DNA from: an uncultured Burkholderiaceae bacterium
Lineage (GTDB): Bacteria; Pseudomonadota; Gammaproteobacteria; Burkholderiales; Burkholderiaceae
Direction of reading: 5' to 3'
Length of the DNA stretch: 14,934 nt
NCBI GenBank assembly: GCA_937871985.1
Contig: CALMPB010000296.1
Location: 1 to 14,934, forward strand
Below the pieces are notes generated by a model. That model did no database searches. It saw only the letters and a program-made list of their open reading frames with translations, and was not told where the DNA came from. Position 1 is the first letter of the stretch, and the number at the start of each line of letters is the position of its first letter. A program made the position numbers and the translations under genes. Positions 8,277-14,934 of the stretch are shown here, in pieces.

Positions 8277-9200
8277 CTATGCGGCTAACGTACCGTCGTC
8301 GGCCCTCGCGTCGAGCGACTGGCGCGCGACTGTAGGCCGGTGACTTGCAGGCATCGCGTCACATGCTTCTAACAGGAGTAGCGCAGTACCGGGAAGGTCG
8401 CTCATGCACAACTTCCCCCTTTGGAATAACGAAGCATCGCTCAACGCTGGAAAATGTCTTCGCAACCACTGATCTGGTACCGACCGCCGCAATCTTTCTA
8501 TGGCTTCCACCGGCAACAGGTCGCCGTTGAGATCAGACTGCTTCCTCTCCGTTTTTTTCCTTTGAGGAAGAGAGAGAGGCGGCGTGCCGGCGCCGGCTAT
8601 CGCGCGAAGAACGTCACCTGCCCGAGCAAGATACCTCTGAACGGCAGGGCAATCACGGACCTCTTCCAAGTCGGGCGTCTCATCTTCGACTAAATCATGA
8701 CCTCGGCCAGGGGCATCCGCGAACGCCGTGGCGCGATATTCTTGCTTGACAACGAGAAGAGCAAGCTCATGCTCGAAGCACAGGTCAGCCCCCGGGATAA
8801 AGTGTTCTCGACGCCAGTACGCAAAACCCAACGTCTTTTTTTGCCCGTCCACGCACGCCGGACAGTAGCGAACCACCTCTGCGCGGGTGAATCCAAAGCC
8901 CTCCCCCAACTTTTTCTTAGACACGGCCCAATCAGCTACCGCTCCCTCGCTCGACAGACGCGTGAAGAAATACAAGGGCAGTAGCGTATGCGACCTCCAG
9001 TAAGTCTCGGCCTGCAGGCCAAGCGAACTTGCGAAGTCCTCGATCGGATAGGGAAGAAAGGCATTGATGAAATGGGACAGCCTCCCATGCGGGACGCGGG
9101 CCATGGCAGGAGTCATTCGAGAACCTTGATTGTTGATGCACCAGGCTCGCGCATAGTGCCCGAGATAGAACTCCCCAGGCGCCGGCTTGACTACTATCAC
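8277..9200 (-). CDS. tniQ: TniQ/TnsD-family target-selection protein (second copy)
   Basis: A 307-residue TniQ-family protein. The family signature is clear: a zinc-finger pattern CPAC (C113, C116), then FAYWRREHF with H133, then CFEH (C141, H144), as in the TniQ domain of TnsD. The N-terminal FYLGHYARAW segment matches the usual opening of these proteins. It is shorter than Tn7 TnsD (about 500 residues), and the C-terminal part after the zinc domain is short and divergent. TniQ proteins bind a target-site DNA or a guide complex and recruit TnsC. I prefer the GTG at 9200 because AGAAGGG lies nine bases before it. A TTG at 9209 would add three residues but has no spacing to that ribosome site. 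It lies about 80 bp after the first tniQ gene and is probably co-transcribed with it. Confidence 0.82.
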   Translation of the reverse strand: MIVVKPAPGEFYLGHYARAWCINNQGSRMTPAMARVPHGRLSHFINAFLPYPIEDFASSLGLQAETYWRSHTLLPLYFFTRLSSEGAVADWAVSKKKLGEGFGFTRAEVVRYCPACVDGQKKTLGFAYWRREHFIPGADLCFEHELALLVVKQEYRATAFADAPGRGHDLVEDETPDLEEVRDCPAVQRYLARAGDVLRAIAGAGTPPLSLPQRKKTERKQSDLNGDLLPVEAIERLRRSVPDQWLRRHFPALSDASLFQRGKLCMSDLPGTALLLLEACDAMPASHRPTVARQSLDARADDGTLAA

Positions 9201-9281
9201 TGCGTCCAACCCTTCTAAACAACGACAACTTATGGCGAAGCTATACGAGGCCAGGCCTTCGTAAACCAGTCGACGAGTGCC

Positions 9282-10217
9282 TTAGCCGTCAGCGTACTCG
9301 TCCAGGCCAGCGCGCAACCAATGTGCAACGCTCAGCAAAATCAAAGGATGCAAGCGTTGCCAAGCACCGAATCTCATGGTCCACAGCCAGGTGGTCGCTA
9401 GGCGTGATTCCGAAGGGAGTGCACGCATGTCTGGCGCGAGGCGGAACGGCGCCACGTGTGCGACATACGCCCTTCCCGCGTCCTCGAGGCGCTTTCGAGG
9501 CCGCCATTCCGGGCTCAATCGCAACGTGTCGATTGCCAGTCGAATTTCTTGCGCGCGAAGCTCCGCCGACAGCTGAGGGCAGCTCATAGCCTCGACGCAG
9601 AACGCTGAGAAATCGGCCAGCGCCGCCAAATCCGCCTCTTTGATGTTCTGCCCTACCGGCACCGCCGTCTCCAACGTGGGCAAGGCCCAAGACAACCCAC
9701 CTGCACGCTCGCTAACGCGTCGTTGAATCCATAGCAGCCTGCCATGCACACTACACACCCAAACGCCCGGATACTGATGGGGCAACTTCCAATAGGAAAC
9801 GCCAAACCGCCGCCGCTCATCTGCAACGCAATCGGGGCAGAGCTTCAGAGCATGGTCTGATGCGAAGCCACAGATTGCAGTGCGTATGCGGAACCGCCAC
9901 GCCTCGCCTCCAACCTCATCACAAATGCGCGACATCAGATCTTCGGCGACCACTCGCGGCTTCCAAGCCAAGAAATAGGGAAAAAGCGTACGCAACAGGA
10001 GCCGCGGAGCATCACCAAAACGGTCTTCTGTCACACGCGCAAAATGACCAAGCTTGGCGGGGAAATCGTGCTGACGGCCCAGTTGAGGGTGGCCAAACAG
10101 CATGCTACAGGTGACTTCACTGCGCCCATTACCTGAAGCTCGATGCATACGACTACAGAGGCTGAAGAAGGATTCGTCGCCTGCTAGCCAACCTTGCACC
10201 GGAGATTGGAAGCCCAT
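9282..10217 (-). CDS. tniQ: TniQ/TnsD-family target-selection protein (first copy)
   Basis: A 311-residue TniQ-family protein. The N-terminus has the typical ESFFSLCSRMHRASG opening, followed near 40-60 by a FGHPQLGRQHDFP segment. The zinc domain shows CPDC (C127, C130), VSYWKLPHQYP with H147, and CSVH (C155, H158). The rest is helical and ends soon after LHPLILLSVAHWLR, without the long C-terminal DNA-binding part of TnsD. The two TniQ copies are clearly different in sequence, so they are not a recent duplication. It starts at an ATG at 10217 with only a weak purine-rich site upstream. It is the first gene of the minus-strand pair, divergent from tnsABC, and would recruit TnsC to a chosen site. 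Which site it recognises cannot be told from this window. Confidence 0.87.
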   Translation of the reverse strand: MGFQSPVQGWLAGDESFFSLCSRMHRASGNGRSEVTCSMLFGHPQLGRQHDFPAKLGHFARVTEDRFGDAPRLLLRTLFPYFLAWKPRVVAEDLMSRICDEVGGEAWRFRIRTAICGFASDHALKLCPDCVADERRRFGVSYWKLPHQYPGVWVCSVHGRLLWIQRRVSERAGGLSWALPTLETAVPVGQNIKEADLAALADFSAFCVEAMSCPQLSAELRAQEIRLAIDTLRLSPEWRPRKRLEDAGRAYVAHVAPFRLAPDMRALPSESRLATTWLWTMRFGAWQRLHPLILLSVAHWLRAGLDEYADG

Positions 10218-10296
10218 AGGCCAGCGCTCTCATTAGCAACAAATTTGGAACAATCAAACGCCTGAAATTTGACTTCCATCAGCCCATTGCCACGCG

Positions 10297-10325
10297 AGTA
10301 TACCAGAAAAAAAGGGTCAATACAA
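10297..10325 (-). promoter_or_regulatory. Candidate promoter for the tniQ operon
   Basis: On the minus strand TATACT (10302-10297) is preceded by TGG, giving an extended -10 element. TTGTAT (10325-10320) lies 17 bases upstream as a weak -35. The first tniQ start is about 80 bases downstream. This is read from consensus only. Confidence 0.35.
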
Positions 10326-10330
10326 ACCCT

Positions 10331-10360
10331 AAGTCTTTGATATAAAGACTTTATTATAAT
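10331..10360. promoter_or_regulatory. Perfect 8-bp inverted repeat beside TATAAT boxes, likely operator/promoter
   Basis: AAGTCTTT (10331-10338) and AAAGACTT (10344-10351) form a perfect palindrome with a five-base centre. Directly after it the sequence carries TATAAT on the plus strand (10355-10360) and, overlapping, TATAAT on the minus strand (10358-10353). The layout suits an operator that controls one or both divergent operons. The -35 boxes are poor. No regulator gene is in the window. Confidence 0.45.
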
Positions 10361-10409
10361 TCACAGCCTTTATGGGGACGGATTATATCAAGAAAAGAGG
10401 GCCTGCTTT

Positions 10410-10428
10410 TTGCCGCCGGCAATTTTTT
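10410..10428 (+). terminator. Weak terminator-like hairpin with T tract
   Basis: TTGCC and GGCAA pair across a three-base loop and are followed by six T residues (10423-10428). The five-pair stem is short for an intrinsic terminator. If real, it would end or attenuate a transcript begun at the TATAAT at 10355-10360. Confidence 0.25.
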
Positions 10429-10470
10429 CATTAGTTCGACAAGCTGAACAAAATGGCTCAAAATCACCCC

Positions 10471-10498
10471 AGCCGGCCGTCACCAATTTTGGCCGGCT
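10471..10498. repeat. Inverted repeat AGCCGGCC/GGCCGGCT
   Basis: Two perfect 8-base arms (10471-10478 and 10491-10498) are separated by 12 bases. There is no T tract on either side. It may be an operator or a secondary structure in the tnsA leader. Confidence 0.5.
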
Positions 10499-10599
10499 GA
10501 CCGTCTAAAGGCCTTGCCCAGACAAGACGCCCTGACACTTATCCATCAAGGAGACACCTCACAAGCCTAGCCCCCACTTTGCTTGAGACCAAATAGCAC

Positions 10600-10635
10600 A
10601 AGGCCGAAAAGCTCCTGCAAGAGCTTTTCGGCCTT
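10600..10635. terminator. Perfect 15-bp stem hairpin upstream of tnsA, possible bidirectional terminator or attenuator
   Basis: AAGGCCGAAAAGCTC (10600-10614) pairs perfectly with GAGCTTTTCGGCCTT (10621-10635) over a six-base loop. It is the most stable structure in the window. Neither side carries a proper T tract, so intrinsic termination is uncertain. It sits about 145 bp before tnsA and about 240 bp beyond the TATAAT boxes, so a tnsA transcript starting there would have to pass it. Confidence 0.5.
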
Positions 10636-10764
10636 CGAGATGTGCGTCGGGTGCTATCCCTATGCCCATCTTGCCTCGGTGGGCTGCGCAAGTCAAGCGC
10701 AGTTCCGGACGCGTTCGCCCCGAGGAAATGCCTAGTTCTTAAGCCTTGAAACCCAAAAATCTTC

Positions 10765-10770
10765 AAGGAA
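10765..10770 (+). promoter_or_regulatory. Ribosome binding site of tnsA
   Basis: AAGGAA lies eight bases before the ATG at 10779. This decides that start over an in-frame TTG at 10746, which lies before the site. Confidence 0.6.
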
Positions 10771-10778
10771 TTAATCCC

Positions 10779-11762
10779 ATGGCCAAGAAGGCGCTTATCA
10801 GCGAAGCGAGACTTCGCACTATTTCTGCTCGTCAGAACACCCCTCTCTGGGGACCTGACTATATCCCCGCACAGCTCGCGACTCGTGAGGAAGCCCCCAG
10901 CATAAGCAGGGCCTCCATCGTCTACTCGAGCCGCCTGGGTCGAGACGTACACTTCCTGTCATGGCCGGAACGAGCTGCCGGCTCTCTTGCCCTGCTCCAT
11001 CCTCGACTTGTCGACATGCACGAGCAGAAAGTCCTGTCGCCCATACCCACCCCTCACCCCTTGACGACACACCCCCGTGCTCAGGGACAAGTTTTTCCTC
11101 GGCTGCCTGGCACGGTCGCGATCGCGGAACGCCTTGGCATGACGAGTCGGCACCCTCACGTATGGATTGACGACCCTCAATCGATTCACGGCGAAAAAGC
11201 CGCTGTTCCATTCCCTTATCTGGGCGACCTTTTGCTCGTTATGGAAGATCGCGATGGTCTTTACTGCATCAACTGGTCCGTGAAAAAGACCGTTGCAGCA
11301 TTCTCATCGCCCATTGGGAACCGTGTGCGCGCCAGAGCTTCTCGAGAACGCGCAGCTGAGCGCGTCGCCCAGCGTCAGACTCTCGAAGCTGAGTACTATG
11401 CAGCCGCTGGCATTCGGACAGTGCAGGTGAGCGAAGATGCCATGAACTGCACGCTCGTCACAAACCTGAAGTGGCTCATCACATGGAGCGCGCGCCCAGG
11501 ACCAACGGATCCGGACAAACGGCATGCCGTTTGGGACGCTTTTCGCGCTCTCCGCCGAAACGCGGCCTCTCCAAATTCTGTGTTCCCTGAATTGCAGACA
11601 AGGCTGGAACTGTCTCAACATGAATGCAAGCGGCTCTTCTACGAAGGAATTTACCGCCGCGACATCCGGGTGGATCTGTACTCACCGATCCTGATTGATA
11701 GAGCCTTGCGCCCCGAACGTAAGGACCCCCTTGTCGAATTCTCTCATTGGTTCGAGAGGTAG
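10779..11762 (+). CDS. tnsA: TnsA-like transposon endonuclease
   Basis: A 327-residue TnsA-type protein. TnsA is a restriction-endonuclease-fold subunit that cuts the 5' strand at transposon ends and works in a complex with TnsB. The catalytic set can be placed as E64 (WPERAA), D150 (LGDLLL) and K169 (NWSVKK), which agrees with the E...D...QxK pattern of E. coli TnsA (E63, D114, K132). Here Ser replaces the Gln of QxK, and the E-D distance is longer because of a Pro/His-rich insertion at about 85-110. A C-terminal helical part (about 190-327) corresponds to the TnsC-contacting domain. The start at 10779 is set by the AAGGAA site. The stop is two bases before the tnsB ATG, so the genes form one operon. 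The call rests on this motif set plus the position before a clear TnsB. Confidence 0.85.
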   Translation: MAKKALISEARLRTISARQNTPLWGPDYIPAQLATREEAPSISRASIVYSSRLGRDVHFLSWPERAAGSLALLHPRLVDMHEQKVLSPIPTPHPLTTHPRAQGQVFPRLPGTVAIAERLGMTSRHPHVWIDDPQSIHGEKAAVPFPYLGDLLLVMEDRDGLYCINWSVKKTVAAFSSPIGNRVRARASRERAAERVAQRQTLEAEYYAAAGIRTVQVSEDAMNCTLVTNLKWLITWSARPGPTDPDKRHAVWDAFRALRRNAASPNSVFPELQTRLELSQHECKRLFYEGIYRRDIRVDLYSPILIDRALRPERKDPLVEFSHWFER

Positions 11763-11764
11763 CC

Positions 11765-13792
11765 ATGCAAATCGGAACCAAACTTATCGCCCCAAATGGA
11801 TACCTGGATCTGCCGACGGATCGCGAGTTCTACTTTCTATTGAACAGCACAGCCGCGCGCCGAGCACTTTTGGCCATATTTGAGCGCGGCAAAAAGGAAT
11901 GGGATGCGCACCTCGTCGTCCTCGAGCAACAAGACTTCGAACGTGGAATCCTCAGCGGAGAGCTCCGCGCCGCAGCGTCCCAACCTTCGATGCCTCCGCA
12001 CCTCGAAGGACTGGAGGGAATCGATCTATGGGAGGTCGACACGCGCCGCGTTGGAAGCAAGAAGAGCAACATCTTTCGAGCGCAAGAGCGGTTGCTTGCC
12101 ATCGTCGACTATGTGGATGCTTGGCCTGCCATCGTCCAAGCGGACGCTCCCGAATTCGCCCTCAATCAGATGGCAAGAGAACGAGGGCAAACACCGCGGC
12201 GAGTTCGGCATTGGCTTTTGACGTACTTGTGCTTCGGAAGGTCAGAGCTGTCCCTCTACCCAGCATTCGGCAGGATTGGCCATTACGATCGTGCGTCCAC
12301 ACCTGGCTCCAAGCCATACGGCCGGCTTACCCGCAATCCCGACTTGGCACCGCCTCGGCGCCTGACCCAAAGGGACATCGACCTGATTGAAAAGTCATAC
12401 ACAAATCTAGCCAGAAACGGGCAATCACTATCCAAAATCTATGCCGAGGCAATGCTCAAACACTTCGGCGCCTCCACAAAGGAGCTGGCCGATGGCAATC
12501 GCAGACTCATTGCCGGCGACGGGACGCCAGTCCCCACCCTCGCGGCCTATCGGTACCACGTAAATAGGCTGTTTGGCGCATCGCAGGTCCGCATAGCGAA
12601 GTACGGAAAGAACCGTGCAAGACGCCAGAGACAGAACTATGGCAGCTTCCGGGAAACTACGACTGACCACATGCAGATCGTGGAATGCGACGGCTTTTAC
12701 AGCCTAGAGAAGCCCTGCAGCTACATCAGCGGCAAGGAGCTTGACCGGCTCTGCGTTGTTCGAGGCGTGTGCGTAGCTACATCTCAGCTCGTGGGCATCG
12801 GCTTTTCCCTTGGGGGAGAACACTCCGATGCGTATCGAATGATGTTGTTTTCGATGGCGATTGATAAAAGAGTCTTCTGCTCTCTCTTCGGGATAGACAT
12901 TCAAGAAGGGGAATGGGTGGGGCACGGGCTCCCCCTTCAAATTGTGAATGACCGAGGACCAGGCTCTACGTTTCACCATCGGCGAGAAATGCTCAGTCCG
13001 AACCGAAAAACAAGCTACCTTCCGCTGTGTGAGATCACCCCTACGGGTTCGGGACAGTCAAAGGCGCTCATCGAGAGTAAGCACCCGAAGGACCTTCGGA
13101 TGGAAGAGCCGAACGTCTACGTCAAAAGCGAGAAAACGGTCACAGAGCTGGTGTTCAGTGAAATCCAGCGCTGTCTCACGCAAAACGAGAGTCAGCTACA
13201 AGACACCGGCTACAACGCGACGTTCGCCCGGAGAAATATCCGCCCCACGCCAGCCGCTCTCGCAGCAGACCTGGTCAAGGTAGGCAGGACGGCGGCTCAA
13301 CCCGTCCCCTTCGCAGAGGCAGTTCGTCAATTCCTGCCTTCCGACACTATCTCGCTCACGCGATCAGGAGCCAAGTTCCGGAGCATTACGTATCGGTCCC
13401 ATCAGTTGGCTGAGGCTGTGTCCACATATCCTGACAAGCGCGTCAGGAAGCTAAAGGCCTACTACTTGCCACTTTGCCTTCGTCATATCTGGGTAGAGCT
13501 AGACGGGCGGCTATTGCAACTCGACAACGAGAGTATTTTGAATGGCGGCCCCGAGGATTCCAACCTTAGCGAGAAGGAAGCAATCGAACTGGAAGAAAGA
13601 AGGGGCAGAAACCGTCAAAGGCAGGACCTGAACCGTAGCGCAGTCATCGCACAGGGCATGAAAAATGAGCAAGATCGATTCGGACGCCCCTATCAAGCAC
13701 CTCGCCTGACCACTCGGCGAAGCGAGCAAACGCCGAAGGCGTCGCCTGCCGAACGCTCGCAGCACCGAAATTTGTACCACGGAGAACGCTGA
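11765..13792 (+). CDS. tnsB: TnsB-like DDE transposase (rve integrase core, Mu-type C-terminus)
   Basis: A 675-residue retroviral-integrase-fold transposase that binds transposon ends and joins the 3' ends to target DNA. The N-terminal 300 residues are basic and helical, as expected for the end-binding domains. The catalytic core follows with D309 (VECDGFY), D396 (IVNDRGPG) and E437 (ALIESKHPK). The D-D and D-E distances of 87 and 41 are close to Tn7 TnsB. A Mu-type beta-barrel is suggested at about 530-600 (LKAYYLPLCLRHIWVELDG). The tail after about 620 is Arg/Gln-rich and probably disordered; in Tn7-like systems this tail contacts TnsC. I chose the ATG at 11765, two bases after the tnsA stop, with GAGAGGT just upstream, over a TTG at 11747 inside tnsA. 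The stop overlaps the tnsC ATG by one base (TGATG). Confidence 0.94.
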   Translation: MQIGTKLIAPNGYLDLPTDREFYFLLNSTAARRALLAIFERGKKEWDAHLVVLEQQDFERGILSGELRAAASQPSMPPHLEGLEGIDLWEVDTRRVGSKKSNIFRAQERLLAIVDYVDAWPAIVQADAPEFALNQMARERGQTPRRVRHWLLTYLCFGRSELSLYPAFGRIGHYDRASTPGSKPYGRLTRNPDLAPPRRLTQRDIDLIEKSYTNLARNGQSLSKIYAEAMLKHFGASTKELADGNRRLIAGDGTPVPTLAAYRYHVNRLFGASQVRIAKYGKNRARRQRQNYGSFRETTTDHMQIVECDGFYSLEKPCSYISGKELDRLCVVRGVCVATSQLVGIGFSLGGEHSDAYRMMLFSMAIDKRVFCSLFGIDIQEGEWVGHGLPLQIVNDRGPGSTFHHRREMLSPNRKTSYLPLCEITPTGSGQSKALIESKHPKDLRMEEPNVYVKSEKTVTELVFSEIQRCLTQNESQLQDTGYNATFARRNIRPTPAALAADLVKVGRTAAQPVPFAEAVRQFLPSDTISLTRSGAKFRSITYRSHQLAEAVSTYPDKRVRKLKAYYLPLCLRHIWVELDGRLLQLDNESILNGGPEDSNLSEKEAIELEERRGRNRQRQDLNRSAVIAQGMKNEQDRFGRPYQAPRLTTRRSEQTPKASPAERSQHRNLYHGER

Positions 13793-14934
13793 TGCCCAGC
13801 TCATCCCTTCCTTGGATCGCACGATTCGAAGCGCTGCGCACGGAATCGGCGATCCGACAACGTTGCTATCGGATGCCGCGTCCTCTGGAACTCGCATCAA
13901 CCGCCAGCCCCACCGACGTTGAAGTCAGGGTCGGTAGCACGCTAGCTGAGATCTACTACCCCACCAAGCAGGACGTGGCGATCCTAAGTCGCTTGCGAGA
14001 CCTTGCCAAAGCGTATTGCGAGAGCGCTTATGAGAGCGAGCAGCGTTATGCATCCAAGCTGCATGCCCCAATAAAGACTACGACCGGAACGTTTAGCAAT
14101 CCCATCTGCCTCACCGGCCTTGCCGGCGTGGGCAAAAGTCAGGTAATTGATGCGTTCTGCCGCTTGTTCACTGACACGCGCATCCAGGTTCTGGATGGCC
14201 TCTTAGCGTCCCCCATGAAAGGCCCCATCAAGGTGACTCTCCAACGAGATTTGGGCCTCAAGACCTATCTCAACGACTACATCAATCTGGGCGTCAAGAA
14301 TCCGAAGATCCATTCTCTCAAGGACGCTCTCGATTGCTTTCCACATCGCGCTTATGCCCACGGAGCCCCCTTTGTCCTAATCGACGAAACGCAGTTCAAA
14401 GTGGGAGGAAGCAGCACCAGCAGCATTCGGAGCCTCTTGCTCCAGTACACGGGATTCGGCGTACCGCTGCTGTTCGTTGCAAACCTAAGCCTGGTCAAGG
14501 CGCTCAGTCGTTCTCCTGAACAGCTACGCCAACGTTTGCTCACTAGGCCAATAGAAGTCGTGCGTGATGAAGCAGGCTCGGAGGATTGGGTAGCCTTCTT
14601 GCGCTGCTGCCACACGAGTCTTGGCGAGACGATCAGTCTAGACGTCCTTTCTGAACAAGAGGTCATTCACCAATTAACAGGTGGCATCAAACGCTTGGTT
14701 GTGGATCTTTTGAAGATCTCCTACCGGCACTCCCGAGGCGCCAAGAGAATCCGCCAAGTCACAATGGACCACGTCCAGGAGGCGTACCGATCCTCGGACT
14801 ATGCCGTTTCCCGCCAACAACTCAAGGCACTCAGTGACTACGTCATTAGCGGAAACCCAAAGAGCGAATACCACAATCCCTGGAGTTGCCCCTGTAACTC
14901 AGGACACGCGGACACCGTTAGGTTGATGACACCG
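13792..14934 (+). CDS. tnsC: TnsC-like AAA+ ATPase, target-linking regulator, 3' truncated by window
   Basis: The frame is open from the ATG at 13792 to the window end, giving 381 residues without a stop. TnsC uses ATP to assemble on target DNA, receives the TniQ/TnsD signal and activates TnsA-TnsB. Walker A is GLAGVGKS at 109-116, and Walker B is FVLIDET at 194-200, with a Gln after it. A sensor-1-like LLFVANLS lies at 227-234, followed by an arginine-rich LRQRLLTRP (245-253). A helical lid with TGGIKRLVVDLLK (296-308) follows, as in the TnsC/TniB/IstB-related AAA+ group. The last visible part holds a CPC...H cluster of unknown meaning. Its start overlaps the tnsB stop by one base, so it belongs to the tnsABC operon. 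Tn7 TnsC is about 555 residues, so a substantial C-terminal part probably lies outside. Confidence 0.9.
   Translation, partial: MPSSSLPWIARFEALRTESAIRQRCYRMPRPLELASTASPTDVEVRVGSTLAEIYYPTKQDVAILSRLRDLAKAYCESAYESEQRYASKLHAPIKTTTGTFSNPICLTGLAGVGKSQVIDAFCRLFTDTRIQVLDGLLASPMKGPIKVTLQRDLGLKTYLNDYINLGVKNPKIHSLKDALDCFPHRAYAHGAPFVLIDETQFKVGGSSTSSIRSLLLQYTGFGVPLLFVANLSLVKALSRSPEQLRQRLLTRPIEVVRDEAGSEDWVAFLRCCHTSLGETISLDVLSEQEVIHQLTGGIKRLVVDLLKISYRHSRGAKRIRQVTMDHVQEAYRSSDYAVSRQQLKALSDYVISGNPKSEYHNPWSCPCNSGHADTVRLMTP

Larger units (their letters stand above)
10218..10778. other. Divergent control region between the tniQ pair and tnsABC
   Basis: No protein-coding gene is convincing in these 561 bases. The stretch 10296-10430 is AT-rich against its surroundings, and several inverted repeats are present (annotated separately). 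Both operons must start from here. In Tn7 the right end lies in front of tnsA, so this is also where a transposon end could be sought, but I find no regularly spaced repeats there. Confidence 0.6.
8277..14934. mobile_element. Tn7-like transposon transposition module (two tniQ, tnsA, tnsB, tnsC), incomplete
   Basis: The set comprises a TnsA-type endonuclease, a DDE transposase with Mu-type C-terminus, a TnsC-type AAA+ ATPase and two TniQ-family proteins. This defines a heteromeric Tn7-like element. The tniQ pair is divergent from tnsABC across a 561-bp control region. The module runs past the right window edge, and no terminal inverted repeat or target duplication could be identified, so the element's true boundaries are unknown. 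The Qat and OLD-helicase genes to the left are candidate cargo. Confidence 0.85.

Noticed and set aside
8069..8335. Possible small plus-strand gene in the qatA-tniQ gap
   Set aside because: It has no ribosome site, overlaps the end of the second tniQ gene antisense, and shows no recognisable domain.
9224..9231. GACAACTT between the tniQ genes as a further copy of the qatA-upstream motif
   Set aside because: It is an isolated 8-base match in the opposite orientation, expected by chance in 15 kb.
10372..10434. A 20-codon leader peptide starting at the ATG at 10372
   Set aside because: There is no clear ribosome site and its composition is not distinctive; it could equally be chance in an AT-rich control region.

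Overview
The window is about 15 kb of moderately high-GC DNA from a proteobacterium. I think it is a gamma- or betaproteobacterium of the Pseudomonas/Xanthomonas/Burkholderia kind, judging by codon use, the remnant of a YfcF-type glutathione S-transferase and the gene families present, but nothing here fixes the genus. It is accessory DNA almost throughout: two anti-phage defence systems next to the transposition genes of a Tn7-like transposon. No tRNA, rRNA, CRISPR array or Cas gene is visible.

Region by region. (1) 1-2687, plus strand: the 3' part of a class 2 OLD-family ATPase/Toprim nuclease, overlapping by 4 nt a UvrD-like SF1 helicase. The pair has the GajA/GajB architecture, so I call it Gabija-like. 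(2) 2688-3319: a gene-poor gap with a 7-bp tandem repeat, an 11-bp direct repeat, a decayed C-terminal fragment of a YfcF-like glutathione S-transferase carrying an in-frame amber codon, and a small hairpin. (3) 3320-8062, minus strand: a complete four-gene operon, KAP P-loop ATPase, unknown protein, QueC-like PP-loop protein and TatD-like nuclease, with stop/start overlaps of 1, 4 and 1 nt. This is the QatABCD anti-phage system. (4) 8063-8276: the qat upstream region, with a three-copy motif on a 20-bp period at the qatA start and a second hairpin related to the one beyond qatD. (5) 8277-10217, minus strand: two consecutive short TniQ/TnsD-family target-selection genes. (6) 10218-10778: a 561-bp divergent control region, AT-rich in its middle and dense in inverted repeats. 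(7) 10779-14934, plus strand: tnsA, tnsB and tnsC with near-zero spacing, tnsC running off the window end.

How the parts fit: TnsA (endonuclease) and TnsB (DDE transposase) would cut and join the transposon ends, TnsC (AAA+ ATPase) would connect them to a target, and the two TniQ proteins would supply target choice, possibly for two kinds of site. Qat and the OLD-helicase pair are plausible cargo of this element. The transposon ends could not be identified, however, so cargo membership is inferred from adjacency. The glutathione S-transferase fragment is a scar marking at least one past rearrangement between the two defence systems.
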